Positions 21,026 to 33,000 of a DNA stretch of 64,000 nucleotides are shown one piece after another (position 1 is the first letter of the stretch; each line of letters opens with the position of its first letter). Both the position numbers and the translations under genes were made by a program. The stretch comes from Arenicola marina (Eukaryota; Annelida; Polychaeta; Arenicolidae). The stretch lies in assembly GCA_964019135.1 (NCBI GenBank), contig OZ025265.1, positions 26,635,143-26,699,142 on the forward strand. The letters run 5' to 3'. Below the pieces are notes generated by a model, which worked only from the letters and a program-made list of their open reading frames with translations, was not told where the DNA came from and ran no database searches.

Positions 21026-21844
21026 CTACAATTAGATCCTCAGACTCAATTGATTGTGGCACTAGTTTCATACAATCCGTAGTTATAGTTCCTGACTATA
21101 TCGTCATAATCTCTGACTAACGAAATTGCTCGCCTCATCGCTTCATAGCCACGCCGCACGACTTCGTCCGAATGCAGCGTATTTATTTAAGGATGGTGTA
21201 CACCCACAATGCTTACTATTACTGCGGATTTAGCGAAAGGCGAAGGCGAGTAAACACATGTAACCGCGTGGCTGAGTCAAAATCGCACATGCTGCGTTGC
21301 ATATCCCACAGTTTAGAAAATCTGACACCATAATTTAAATGCAGTAATTGACCCATTATACACCCGGATTTCAAGTGGTGCCCGCTCCAAACACCCGCAT
21401 GTGGACTATGTGTGCTATATTGTCGGCTTGCGGCGTGTCTGCTTTCACGCACTACGGCCACAGTCATTACCGAGCCACGTTATCCGGAATGGGGGTGTGT
21501 TGTTGGTCGTTGCGGGCGAAGCTATGGGACCGTGTACCGAATTATAATTGGAGCCCACTACATCAGGGAGTGCGTTAGAGCAGGAACCAACGTACCCTGA
21601 GTTGGTTGGCTGGCAATAGTGTGTTACTGTAGCAGTTGCGGTTGCAGTTTATCCAGGAAATTATACATCATTTCGTCTCTGTTACCACCATCAATCAATA
21701 TATATATTATCACTCCTAAAATACTGGAAGGCCTCGTATTCTTTATAGTTGAATAGTCGTCACGATGAGTGGCATGGATATGTTGCCTACAAGGATCTGC
21801 CCCTCTGAACGGCCCATTTTGTCATTTTAGCTTGCGCAACTTAA
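21026..21844. other. Upstream of TM exon A; ectodomain exons not found
   Basis: The acceptor at 21,025 implies upstream coding exons on the minus strand, but nothing here could be recognised as a signal peptide or extracellular module. Confidence 0.35.
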
Positions 21845-21857
21845 GTGATTACATGGA

Positions 21858-22620
21858 AAAATTTCCATAGCTTCATTGTACTACATTGTACTACATTGAA
21901 AAACTTCCATAGCCTCATTGTACTACATTGTACTACATTGAAAAACTTCCATAGCCTCATTGTACTACATTGTACTACATTGAAAAACTTCCATAGCCTC
22001 ATTGTACTACATTGTACTACATTGAAAAACTTCCATAGCCTCATTGTACTACATTGAAAAACTTCCATAGCCTCATTGTACTACATTGTACTACATTGAA
22101 AAACTTCCATAGCCTCATTGTACTACATTGTACTACATTGAAAAACTTCCATAGCCTCATTGTACTACATTGTACTACATTGAAAAACTTCCATAGCCTC
22201 ATTGTACTACATTGAAAAACTTCCATAGCCTCATTGTACTACATTGTACTACATTGAAAAACTTCCATAGCCTCATTGTACTACATTGTACTACATTGAA
22301 AAACTTCCATAGCCTCATTGTACTACATTGTACTACATTGAAAAACTTCCATAGCCTCATTGTACTACATTGTACTACATTGAAAAACTTCCATAGTCTC
22401 ATTGTACTACATTGTACCCCATCGAAAAACTTCCATAGCCTCATTGTACTACATTGTAATACATTGAAAAACTTCCATAGCCTTATTGTACGACATTGTA
22501 CTACATTGAAAAACTTCCATAGCCTCATTGTACTAAATTGTACTACATTGAAAAACGTCCATAGCCTCATTGTACTACATTGTACTACATTGTACTACAT
22601 TGAAGAACTTTCATAGTACT
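21858..22620. repeat. 42-bp minisatellite (with 31-bp variants)
   Basis: About 18 units made of GAAAAACTTCCATAGCCTC plus one or two copies of an 11-bp phrase ATTGTACTACA. The 42-bp units carry two phrases and the 31-bp units one. Because 42 is divisible by three, frames stay open on both strands; these are not genes. Confidence 0.95.
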
Positions 22621-22853
22621 TATTGTACTGCATCCATATACAATGATATACAGCCTAATATTGTTCCCGTCTCTAGCATCGTATCGTCAGGCCTCATTTT
22701 TATTTCTGGCTACCATGTTTTTCGTTTATTAACTGAAGCGCCCGCCGGCCGGTCTAATATCCGGGTGTAGCTGACGAAATGATAGCCCTATACGAACCGA
22801 ACGGTCAGCGGCATTGACATTGGCCGACTTCGCCAACACGACACCATTTCGTG

Positions 22854-22932
22854 ATATTTAAAACCCACTGCAGAGCTTCCATCGGGCTGTTGGTCATCGC
22901 TGAGAACTCTTCCACAAGATTGGGCCATTGAG
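22854..22932 (+). promoter_or_regulatory. Possible TATA promoter and non-coding first exon of the SLC23 gene
   Basis: ATATTTAAAA (22,854-22,863) is followed, at a plausible start-site distance, by about 45 bp ending in a strong donor GAG|GTGAGT (22,932/22,933). The next candidate plus-strand exon is at 27,001. This rests on motif spacing alone. Confidence 0.2.
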
Positions 22933-23024
22933 GTGAGTGTTGAACTCAAGGCTGTCAATATGGTAATGTGTGTGATAAAAGGACATCCTGCGAGATAAGT
23001 CCGTTTCAGCGATGATGCTTGTGA

Positions 23025-23253
23025 TGGTTGTATATTCATGACGTTTTCACCACTTGTGGTCATATCGCGCTAATGGGAGAGTGGAGCCATGTCCCCGGGG
23101 TAAACCCCTACTCTTTTCGAAGAAAGACATGGGATCTTTATCGTGCCACACAGACATGGCCTCAGCAGCGCTCGAACCACCGATCGACGTACCGTTAGGC
23201 TCTCATGTAGCCAGACCGAGCGCTCTAACCCACTGAGCTATCAGGGCGGCCCC
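23025..23253 (-). mobile_element. tRNA-derived SINE, inverted copy
   Basis: On the minus strand it starts GGGGCCGCCCTGATAGCTCA at 23,253 with A box TAGCTCAGTGGG and B box GGTTCGAGC, then AAAGATCCCATG and TTACCCCGGGGACATGGCTC, ending near 23,025. It matches the copy at 18,517-18,775 throughout. Confidence 0.8.
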
Positions 23254-23731
23254 TTGCAGTGCGAGAAAAGAAGGGCCTATATGACATAGAATGGGTGAAA
23301 CATACCCCGGATGTAGGTGCCCGGATGAACACCCAGCTCCTGTTGGTCTATCATTTAGTCAGCTGATCAACTGAGCTGTGGCAGATCATTTGAGTGGTAG
23401 GGGAGTCTTGTTAAGGGTGGGACCCGCACCGGGGGGAACGGATGTCCGGGGAGGGGTGGGGCGTTAACTTATTAAAGCAATATACTTACATGCGCCATCT
23501 TAGAATTTTTGCATTTTAGAATTAAAACTAAAGGGATCTCAAAATTATGATGCATATATTGTTTATATCTCTGAGAGTCTGTACAACATCAATTTCAGCA
23601 TAACACTGCGCGGTTTATTTATATCGCGCGCGGACGAAATACACACAAAATACCGAGCAGCGAACAAGCGCGCAGGGATTTTAAACCGCCCACCCACTTC
23701 TGCTCCGGTGACCAAGTTGCTTCTCTCCGGA
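23254..23731. other. Nothing recognised
   Basis: Includes a G-rich stretch at 23,430-23,465. No coding or RNA feature is supported. Confidence 0.4.
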
Positions 23732-23733
23732 TA

Positions 23734-24527
23734 GGGCTGTACAGTCACTTCGGGATCTTATCGAGACCTCACGAGACGGGGATACCTATGCTGTGCGTCA
23801 ATGCCTAGCATCAACGGCCTGTACGTGCTGCTTACCTTCCGGTTGTTTGCCTTCCCTCGCCTCACACACAAGATCGGCTAAAGCTGCCCTTGGAAGCACA
23901 ACTAACCACTGAAGTTCCGTGCATATCCGAATTATAACTATCCGAGTACATTTATGTACTGTATGAGCGGTTAGGCAGTTGATAAACCGGAATGCGGTTG
24001 TCTCATGAGAGACTGTCAGCGTCTGGCGATATAATGTGCTGCGCGGGGTTTTCCATGTCGTATGACGTAATAATCATCATGACGCGCGTGTCTGCGCGCG
24101 GTATCTATGGTTACGTAACAACGCTCCTTATATGGACTGAGCGGGTGAGGACAGTGGTGCTCTTTTTGTCGTAGAATTGTAAACAACGATGATTTGGCTT
24201 AAATACAACGCTTCCAACGGTCTCATCAAACGGACCACATGCATTATGGAGAGATAAATGTCTTGTCTTTAACTATATTATGATTTTATAGTTAACAATG
24301 CCTGGACCAAAGCAAACAAAAAATGGCTTCACACCCACTCGATTCTTTAGGCACAAACCGCGCAGCTGGCCGGTTCCCAACACAAAAACGTTGACTATAA
24401 TGAGTGCGCGTCACGCAGTTGCAGCAAGGCACCAGCGTGATGCGCACTCGTTCTAAGAGCACGTGTTTTTTTGTTGGTCCCCAAAAGACGTAAAGCGGAA
24501 ACAGAAACCGCGAGAACTGTACAGCCC
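23734..24527 (+). mobile_element. Non-autonomous DNA transposon (MITE), copy 1
   Basis: Ends are 12-bp perfect inverted repeats GGGCTGTACAGT and ACTGTACAGCCC, each flanked outside by TA, as expected for a Tc1/mariner-type target. About 794 bp with no transposase. A second copy in the opposite orientation occupies 27,299-28,084; the interiors match as reverse complements, for example CCTGGACCAAAGCAAAC against GTTTGCTTTGGTCCAGG. Confidence 0.85.
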
Positions 24528-24735
24528 TATAGCCCACAGGCTTTCGGGATTTAAATTCAAGACAGAATATACTTAATTGGCATGGGGAAGAGGCTGATCT
24601 TCTCTGCTGGAGATGGATTGGTTACCATGGTGTTGGTGCGGCCAACCGCACGAATTCACCTTTGACAAAGTCTAACGTGTCGTTTTGGCTTTGAAAAGGG
24701 TGAAAATGTTACACCCTGGACCGTATCGTGGTATC

Positions 24736-24815
24736 TACCCAGCAAACACATAACGTTTTTTTAACGTTTTAAAATGGTTTTGAACGTTCCAAAAACGATA
24801 TGTGTTTGCTGGGTA
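24736..24815. mobile_element. 80-bp foldback element with 5-bp target duplication
   Basis: Begins TACCCAGCAAACACATAACG and ends with the near-complement CGATATGTGTTTGCTGGGTA. GTATC stands directly on both sides (24,731-24,735 and 24,816-24,820). It is too small to encode anything. CCCAGCAAAC termini are, as I recall, shared by miniature elements in many invertebrate genomes. Confidence 0.8.
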
Positions 24816-24975
24816 GTATCCGAGTGGCGGTTGATAAACAGCCTGGATCGCTCTATTGGTGTGTAACCTTAACTGTTGAATATTAAATTTTCAGCAATGC
24901 AAAATATGATGGCTCATTTTAGAATAATATTGCGAATAGCTCATTATTCGTAAACGAGCAATGCCAACCTGAGGA

Positions 24976-26915
24976 TGCAGCGGTACATTGTCATTGGTAT
25001 CACATGGATCCAATGGTACATGTTCACTGGTACCATAAGGATCCAATGGTAAATGTTCACTGGTACCATAAGGATCCAATGGTACATGTTCACTGGTATA
25101 CTAAGGATCCAATTGTATATGTTCAGTGGTACCATAAGGAACCAGTGGTACATGTTCACTGGTATTCTAAGGATCCAATGGTACATGTTCACTGGTATAC
25201 TAAGAATCCAATGGTATATGTTCAGTGGTACCATAAGGAACCAGTGGTACATGTTCACTGGTACCGTACGGATCCAATGGTACATATTCAGCGGTATGCT
25301 AAGGATCCAATGGTACATGTTCACTGGTATATTAAGGATCCAATGGTACATGTTCACTGGTATCCTAAGGATCCAACGGTACATGTTCACTGGTATATTA
25401 AGGATCCAATGGTACATCTTCACTGGTATATTAAGGATCCAATGGTACATGTTCAGTGGTACCATAAGGATCCAATGGTACATGTTCAGTGGTACCGTAC
25501 GGATCCAATGGTACATATTCAGTGGTATGCTAAGGATCCAATGGTACATGTTCACTGGTATATTAAGGATCCAATGGTACATGTTCACTGGTATCCTAAG
25601 GATCCAACGGTACATGTTCACTGGTATATTAAGGATCCAATGGCACATCTTCACTGGTAAATTAAGGATCCAATGGCACATCTTTACTGGTATATTAAGG
25701 ATCCAATGGTACATGTTCAGTGGTACCAAAAGTATCCAATGGTACATGTTCAGTGGTACCAAAAGGATCCAATGGTACATGTTCCCTGGTATATTACGGA
25801 TCCAATGGCACATGTTCACTGGTATATTAAGGATCCAATAGTACATGTTCAGTGGTATCCTAAGGATCAAATGGTACATGTTCACTGGTATATTAAGGAT
25901 CCAATGGCACATGTTCACTGGTATATTAAGGATCCAATGGTACATATTCAGTGGTATCCTAAGGATCCAATGGTATATGTTCAGTGGTACCATAAGGAAC
26001 CAGTGGTACATGTTCACTACTATATTAAGGATCCAATGGCACATGTTCACTGGTATATTAAGGATCCAATGGTACATGTTCACTGGTATATTAAGGATCC
26101 AAGGGTACGTGTTCAGTGGTACCAAAAAGATACAATGGTACATGTTCAGTGGTACCATAAGGATCCAATGGCACATGTTCACAAGGTATATTCAGGATTC
26201 AATCGTGCATATTCAGTGGTATCCTAATGATCCAACGGTACATGTTCACTGGTATATTAAGGATCCAATGGTATATATTCAGCGGTAGCCTAAGGATCCA
26301 TTGGTACATGTTCACTGGTATATTAAGGATCCAATGGTATATGTTCAGTGGTACCATAAGGATCCAATGGTGCATGTTCAGTGGTATGCTAAGGATCCAA
26401 TGGTACATGTTCACTGGTATATTAAGGATCCAATAGTACATGTTCACTGGTATATTAAGGATTTAATGGCACATGTTCACTGGTATATTAAGGATCCAAT
26501 GGCACATGTTCAGTGGTACCGTACGGATGCAATGGTACATGTTCACTGGTATATTAAGGATTCAATGGTACATTTTCACTGGTATATTAAGGATCCAATG
26601 GTACATGTTCAGCGGTATATTAAGGATCCAATGGTACATGTTCACTGATATCCTAAGGATCCAATAGTACATGTTCGCGAGTATATTAAGGATCCAATGG
26701 TACATGTTGACTGGTATCCTAAGGATCCAATGGTACATGTTCACTGGCATCCTAAGGATCCAATGGTACATGTTCACTGGTATCCTACGGATCCAATGGT
26801 ACATGTTCACTGGTATCCTAAGGATCTCACGGCACATGTTCAGTGACACTGATTCTGCGATGCATGTTCAATCGTAGCAAGCGGATTCAATGGTACATGT
26901 TGCAGGGTACACGGG
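24976..26915. repeat. 33-bp minisatellite
   Basis: About 58 units of 33 bp built from GGATCCAATGGTACATGTTC and ACTGGTATATTAA, with variant second halves (AGTGGTACCATAA, ACTGGTATCCTAA, CGTACGGATC). Nearly every unit has a BamHI-type GGATCC. Length divisible by three keeps several frames open on both strands, giving a 412-codon minus-strand frame (24,944-26,182). Codon use simply follows the repeat. The array lies between the inverted MITE copies. Confidence 0.95.
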
Positions 26916-27000
26916 AAATATGAATGTCAGTCATTGTACAGGTTTCAATGACGCACTAACGTATTGTCCTTGACATTTACACTAGCCATGTTTCTTGCAG

Positions 27001-27072
27001 AGGGCCAATCCCAGGACAACCAGAGACATGTCCGCGTCGCCAGGAGATGATGGCTACTTATGCAGTAGCGAG
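27001..27072 (+). CDS. Possible first coding exon of the SLC23 gene
   Basis: A good acceptor (TGTTTCTTGCAG) and donor (GAG|GTGAGC) bound 72 bp. ATG at 27,028 (G at -3) opens MSASPGDDGYLCSSE and leaves in phase 0. The exon at about 28,970 can be entered in phase 0 after CTTGTAG (28,969), continuing in frame as [15 protein letters not shown]. The fit of phase and sites is suggestive, but 15 codons are too few to prove it. Confidence 0.4.
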
Positions 27073-27298
27073 GTGAGCAGCCAAGTCGTAAGCAGTTTGC
27101 CTATCCTGTCTCATGTGTGCACAATAGCGGTCTAATACACCAATGTATATATATTTACATATAATGTATAAGAAATATATATTTTAAGAGGCACGCAACG
27201 AATACACGTCCTAATACTAGCCTCAACCTCAAAATATATATGTAAGGCATAGTTTGTTTCGGCGTGACAGGGTCAATCCTGTTTCATGTGTGCTTATA

Positions 27299-28084
27299 GG
27301 GCTGTACAGTTCTCTATTTCCGATTGAGGTCTTTTGGGGACCAACAAAAAAAACACGTGCTCTTAGAACGAGTGCGCATCACGCTGGTGCCTTGTTACAG
27401 CTGTGTGAGGCGCACTCACTGTAGTCGACGTTTAAGTTTTGGGAACCGGCCGGCTGCGCGGTTTCTGCGTCAGGAATCGAGTGGGTGTGAAACTATTTTT
27501 TGTTTGCTTTGGTCCAGGCATTGCTAACTATAAAATCATGATATAGTTACAGATAAGACAATTATCTCTCCATAATGCATGTGGTTCGTTCCATGAGACT
27601 GTTAGAAGCGTGGTATTCTGAGGCAAATTATCGATGGTTACATTTCTGCGACAAACTGAACACCATTGTCCTCACCTGCTCAGTCCATATAAGGAGCGTG
27701 GTTACGTAACCATAGATACCGCGCGCAGACATGCGGGTCATGATGATTATTGCGCCATACGACATGGAAAACCCCGCTCAGCACATTAGATCGCCTGACA
27801 CTGATAGTCACTCATGAGACAACCGTATTCTGGTTTATCAACTGTCTAACCGCTCATATATTACATAAGTCTACTCGGATGGTCATAATTCTGATATGCA
27901 CAAAACTTCAGTGGTTAAGTGTGTGCATCCGAGGACTTCCTATGCCGATCTTGTGTGTGCAGCGAGTGAAGGCGAACAACTGGAAGGCAGCACGTACCGG
28001 CCGTTGATGCTACACATTGACGTAGAGCATAAGTACGCCTGTCTCGTAGGGTCTCGATAAAATCCCTGAGTGACTGTACAGCCC
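27299..28084 (-). mobile_element. Non-autonomous DNA transposon (MITE), copy 2, inverted
   Basis: Same 12-bp terminal inverted repeats and flanking TA as copy 1, about 786 bp, reverse orientation. It includes the homologous phrases AACGAGTGCGCATCACGCTGG and TATAAGGAGCGTGGTTACG. The pair is separated by 2.77 kb. Confidence 0.85.
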
Positions 28085-28299
28085 TATAGGTGAGCAAGTA
28101 AAGCTCATTATAAATGTTCGCACATCGTGTTCGGTAACAGCCAGTCTGATGTTAAGTTGTTGTTCCCGGGGCCCCCAACAATGGATTAGAAGTTGCAGCA
28201 TGTTGGGCTTATCAAGTGTGCCCAGCGAGAACAGCCATATTGGGAGAATATTTTGCAAACTATAGACTTAGACAATAGGGAAAATATACCTTCTTTTGA

Positions 28300-28475
28300 T
28301 ATGGCTGGTTGGTTGGTTGAAAATTCTGGTTATGTCACCATCAATAGAAAAAGGAATGGAAGAGCGTAACCATGTTCCCGGAGTAACGCCCTACTCTTTA
28401 CGAAGAAAGACTATGGGCCTTTATCGCGCTTTTTGATACGGAGAAACGCCGTGGTCCAGTGATAGCAGACCAACT
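28300..28475 (-). mobile_element. Degraded SINE fragment
   Basis: Shares with the other SINE copies the phrases (plus strand) GGTTGGTTG near the tail, AATAGAAAAAGGAATGGAAG, and CCTACTCTTTACGAAGAAAG with TATGGGCCTTTATCG. The tRNA head is not recognisable. Confidence 0.5.
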
Positions 28476-28990
28476 GGTGGCGAGTTGGAACCCAATTGTG
28501 TCTTTGGCCGTTTCTTTCAATCTTCGCATACAGCCTTTCAGATTATAAATGTTGTTTAACCTCATCTTCAAGCTCTACCATCTAGCCATGTGCCCCACGG
28601 GTGCACGTCTATCTTCAGGATAAAAAGTACAAACAACTTTCCAGCGGTATGACGAAGCGCCGTGGCCAATCGCTAATTGCATCTGTATGCATACAGATAC
28701 AAGTTAGGGTGGTGTGCAGAGGTTATAATATTGGTATGGCTGCATCCGGGGGTAGCATTATCCAGTTTTTTCCATGGTCCACTTTATCCTATATTTAAAC
28801 AAAGTGACCCTAACAGTTTTAGCTTAGTTGACGTTTTTCCACCTTATAGTTATCCATTACGGCATGTTTTATAATTTGTAAATACAAGTTATATATAACT
28901 ATACGTTTTGTCACGACGCTTTGTCATCACTAACTTATGTGATATGGAGTGTTTTACTTTAACTTGTAGTTTGATACCTGGTATCACAAT

Positions 28991-30007
28991 ATGAAGTCTC
29001 AGACCGAGAGAAAGGCAACTCCAAGTCATTCAGCGGGAGACCAACATCAACCCTCCAGGCCACATATCCCTGGTACACCCCCTGGTATGCCTTGCATGCA
29101 AAACATCCCTGGTACAGCCCCTGGTACGTCCTCCATGCCATATATCCCCGGTACACCCCCTGGTACGCCCTTCATGCAGCATATCCCTGCTACACCCCCT
29201 GGTACGTCCTTCCGTCACAAAATCCCTGGTACACCCACGGGTATGTCCTTAAGGCAAAAAATCCCTGGAACACCCCCTGGTACGCCCTCCAGGCATCATA
29301 TCCCTGGTACACCCCCTGGTACGCCTCGGGAATACCGTATCGGCGGTTTGTCGCCGACCATCGATACGCTTGTTTCGGCACCTGGTACGCCACTTACACC
29401 GTATATTCCCGGTACGCCAGCCGCTAAACCCCACCAGCCCTACGGTATAACTGATGGGCCATTCAAGCCACGTTCTCTCACCCTTCCCAGCATGTCCCGA
29501 GGAGATATAGCACCCAACTTCGCCCAACAGGTCCGCTCTCGCGAATTATCACGAGACATTCGCCCCGCTCCCTTGACTACCAACCCCACCCCTCCAGGCA
29601 CCCCACGGTCGATCCGCCCCGTAGTTGAGTCATCGGGATACATCTCCCCTGTTCAGCTCCCCACCCAGACACCCTCACCCGGCCCTGCCGACGCCATCGT
29701 GGCTTCCAGCAGCTACACCCCAATGGGTGTATTTATCACACCTCACCCCTCCCCGGACATCCGGTCCCCCCGTGCGGGTCCAACCCCCACCACCAGCCAA
29801 CCAATCCAGACGGATCCAGATAACTCGGACACGGACAGCGCGGAGGACGTCCCGCTCCCGACGACGCGCAAGCAAAGCCGGATTCAGGAGCGCATTCACA
29901 GACCGTCGTACCTGCGGCGCCAGACAGGCAGGCTACTTCCGGGGGAAATGCATTATGGGATAGATGACGTCCCGCCATGGTACCTTTGCCTAATACTGGG
30001 CTTTCAG
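28991..30007 (+). CDS. SLC23: SLC23 exon 1: proline-rich N-terminal tail and start of TM1
   Basis: 339 codons from ATG 28,991 to donor CAG|GTGTGT, phase 0. Residues about 22-115 are seven 13-residue repeats of the [13 protein letters not shown] type. Residues 116-310 are Pro/Ser/Thr-rich and low complexity. Residues about 280-320 are acidic then basic ([22 protein letters not shown]). The last residues, [17 protein letters not shown], are the classic entry into helix 1. The whole tail is predicted cytosolic and disordered. The frame is open upstream to an acceptor at 28,969, so coding may begin in an earlier exon. Confidence 0.85.
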
Positions 30008-33000
30008 GTGTGTGTGTTATACGGATTCGAATTAAGTCATTATTGTAACGAAAACTAAATCATATCTTCTCATTTACGAATTCTGCCAATTCCTCCTTCT
30101 TTAATATTATATAGTTTTCCAAAAAATGGATTGACGGTCGAAAAAGTCAAATACCCGGTATAAAAAAAAAGCAGAGAAGATTTTGCCTCACAAATCGCAA
30201 AACCCAATATTGCCGACTATTATCGCTAAAGTGGGAACCCGAGTTGTGCAAAGTGGCATATGATACAATTAGTTCAAACGATGCTTCTTCTCCTCACTTT
30301 GCTCATATTTATTCTGCATTTGATGAGAGAAGAAAAATATATTAATAATCCCTGAATATCAGTGTTGGATTGACAATGCAATATCTATCGTCCTTTTGGC
30401 AGTGGCTATATAGAGCCATTTGTGATTAATCATTTGTTCATAATCAACGCGCATAAATGTGGTTCACCTGGCTTATTAGGCAAATTGCAAGATGCGTAAA
30501 ATAAATCAGACCTAATTATAAGAATCGTCGTAGTTATAATGAAAATTGTTTCTTTGTCTAGCACTACTTGATCATGTTCGGGGCCACTATATTCAACTCA
30601 GAAGGCATCTCGGAACACCTGTGTTTCGGCTCGGAGACTGACGACATGATTGCCAAGAGTGAACTTGTCGGCACCATTTTCTTCGCGTCGGGCATAGCCA
30701 CCTTATTGCAAACTACTATCGGTGTCAGGTACAGAACGAATTTGAGGAATTGCTATTAGACTTCTTAGTTAAGTAAATTAAATAAAATTAGTGGAAGGGT
30801 CACTATCGACGCCTACCTGCGTGCAATTGTGAATAATCTGGAATAATACATATGTTCTTGTCAGATTGCAATAGTGAATAAGCTGAAATAATACATATGT
30901 TCTTTTATCTGATTGCAATAGTGAATAAGCTGGAATAACACATATGTTCTTCTATCTGATTGCAATAGTCGATAAGCTGGAATAATACATGTTCTTCTAT
31001 CTGATGGCAATAGTGGATAAGCTGAAATAATACATATGTTCCTCTTTCTGATTGCAAAAGTGGATATACTGAAATAATACATATGTTTTTCCCTCTGATT
31101 GCAATAGTGAATAAGCTGAAATAATACATATGTTCTTCTATCTGATTGCAATAGTGAATAAGCTGAAATAATACATATGTTCCTCTTTCTGATTGCAATA
31201 GTGGATATACTGAAATAATACATATGTTTTTCCCTCTGATTGCAAAGGTGAATAAGCTGAAATAATGCATATGTTCTTCTATCTGATTGCAATAGTGGAT
31301 AAGTTTGAATAATACATGTGTAGCTCTATCTGGTTACAGAATGGCACACTTTCTAAATTTGCTTCATTAATGTCATTTACAGAACTCTATTTGGTTTACA
31401 TAAACGTTGCTTTCACGTTGCTTTGTAAACTTTCAGGTTACCGATAGTACAGGGAGGAACGTTCACCTTTGTGACTCCGGTCATTGCAATACTGACTTTG
31501 CCCAAGTGGAAATGTCCAACGGCCGGAGGTAAATATGAATAGGCTGCGTGCTTTAACATAATAGAATGGACTTCATTGCCAACATGGTTAGGAGACACTG
31601 AGATACGGAGAACGTTTTCTTGCTTGTAAAGCACCAGTAAAACCACCAGGTATCCCGTGAGGCCTCAAGTACACGTACACTGGCTAGTTTAGAGGGTATG
31701 GGGGTAGGCCTACTGTGGGATGTGAACCCTTCTTTCTTGTAGCAGCCGCCTCTATTTTTCCGCAGAGGACACCCCTAGATACAAGCCCCCCCCCCCACCC
31801 ACACACACACACATGCTTGTCGTAACAACCTAAAGTGTAACATAACTTGTCCGGATGTGATAACCTGTCTGGTCACGTTTCTTTCTTGCCGCTAACCCTA
31901 ACCAGAACCCTAATCCTAAACCTAACCCTAATCTAATCTCGCATGCGCTCTCGTCAGGCTTATACTCTATCACACCTGACGGGTTAACATGCTACACCGG
32001 TCGTAAGGATTGGCGAATAATTCACTCAACCTAAAATGAATCAACCATCCTCCTCCTCCCCCTCACCCACCCAACCTCATTGCGCATACCTTAATTTCAT
32101 CGATGATATTAACAATGTTTAAAACTAAATAATATGTTCTGAATGCAGGGATGAGTGACGCTGAAGCTTTGACCAATGGCACAACCCTTCACATGCTTAA
32201 CGTCAGTTTGTCCAATATGACAAGCGGATCAGCGTCGATGGCGGAACCGTTATGGAAACCACGCATGCGCGAGGTAAGGTCTGTCAGTCATCTAACCGTA
32301 GAAAGACTCAGTGGCTAATAATTGTTAAGTAACAACTGGCAACCGAAAGGGTAACGGCTTTCGTATTGAGCGACACATCGTGCGTAGCAAAGTGCATCGG
32401 GCTCAACTTATAGTGCCAGAGATGCCACAAAGCAGTTATATGCGCATTAGCTGAGCATGGGCGAATTTAATCCACGACGATGGGACATTCAATGTATGTG
32501 TGTGATGCGGTCGACAGTACCACCAGCGTAGAATTCACGTCTTGTTAATAATGTTGTGTAAGATATGCAGCATGTCAAGTATATGGAGTTTTTTTTCTGT
32601 TTTTAATCAAGGTATATGGAGTGCTACTTCTACGTCACTAGGCTGAAAACATTCTCTCCGAAGCACTCTCTGAATTTGTTACTTAATCGTTAGACTGCTT
32701 TTGTAAAAGAAATACAAGTAAATGCAATGAATTAAGGAACATTAATCGGGATCATTATGTTTTATTTTCTCCGCGTAGATCCAGGGCGCCATCATTGTGG
32801 CATCCTTGTTCCAGGTCGTCATAGGCTTCACCGGGCTAATCGGTTTCGTGCTGCGGTTCATCGGCCCTCTGGCCATCACACCGACCATCACATTGGTCGG
32901 TCTGGCCCTCTTTGATAAGGCGGCCGACCTGGCGGCCAACCAGTGGTGGATCACTCTGGTGTAAGTCTATCGCCTTAGTCTAGTCGGCCGATCTGGCGGC

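Noticed and set aside
21841..22616. Open frames of the 42-bp array on both strands
   Set aside because: Same repeat effect; the peptides are translations of one unit.
24944..26848. Long open frames of the 33-bp array as genes
   Set aside because: Frames are open on both strands because the unit length is divisible by three, and there is no distinct coding signal in any one frame. Kept only as a low-interest finding.
29190..29978. Minus-strand frames opposite SLC23 exon 1
   Set aside because: Shadows of the repeat-rich coding exon; the plus frame continues into conserved transporter sequence in correct phase.
30861..31292. 143-codon minus-strand frame ([12 protein letters not shown] repeats)
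   Set aside because: Translation of the 47-bp intronic minisatellite.
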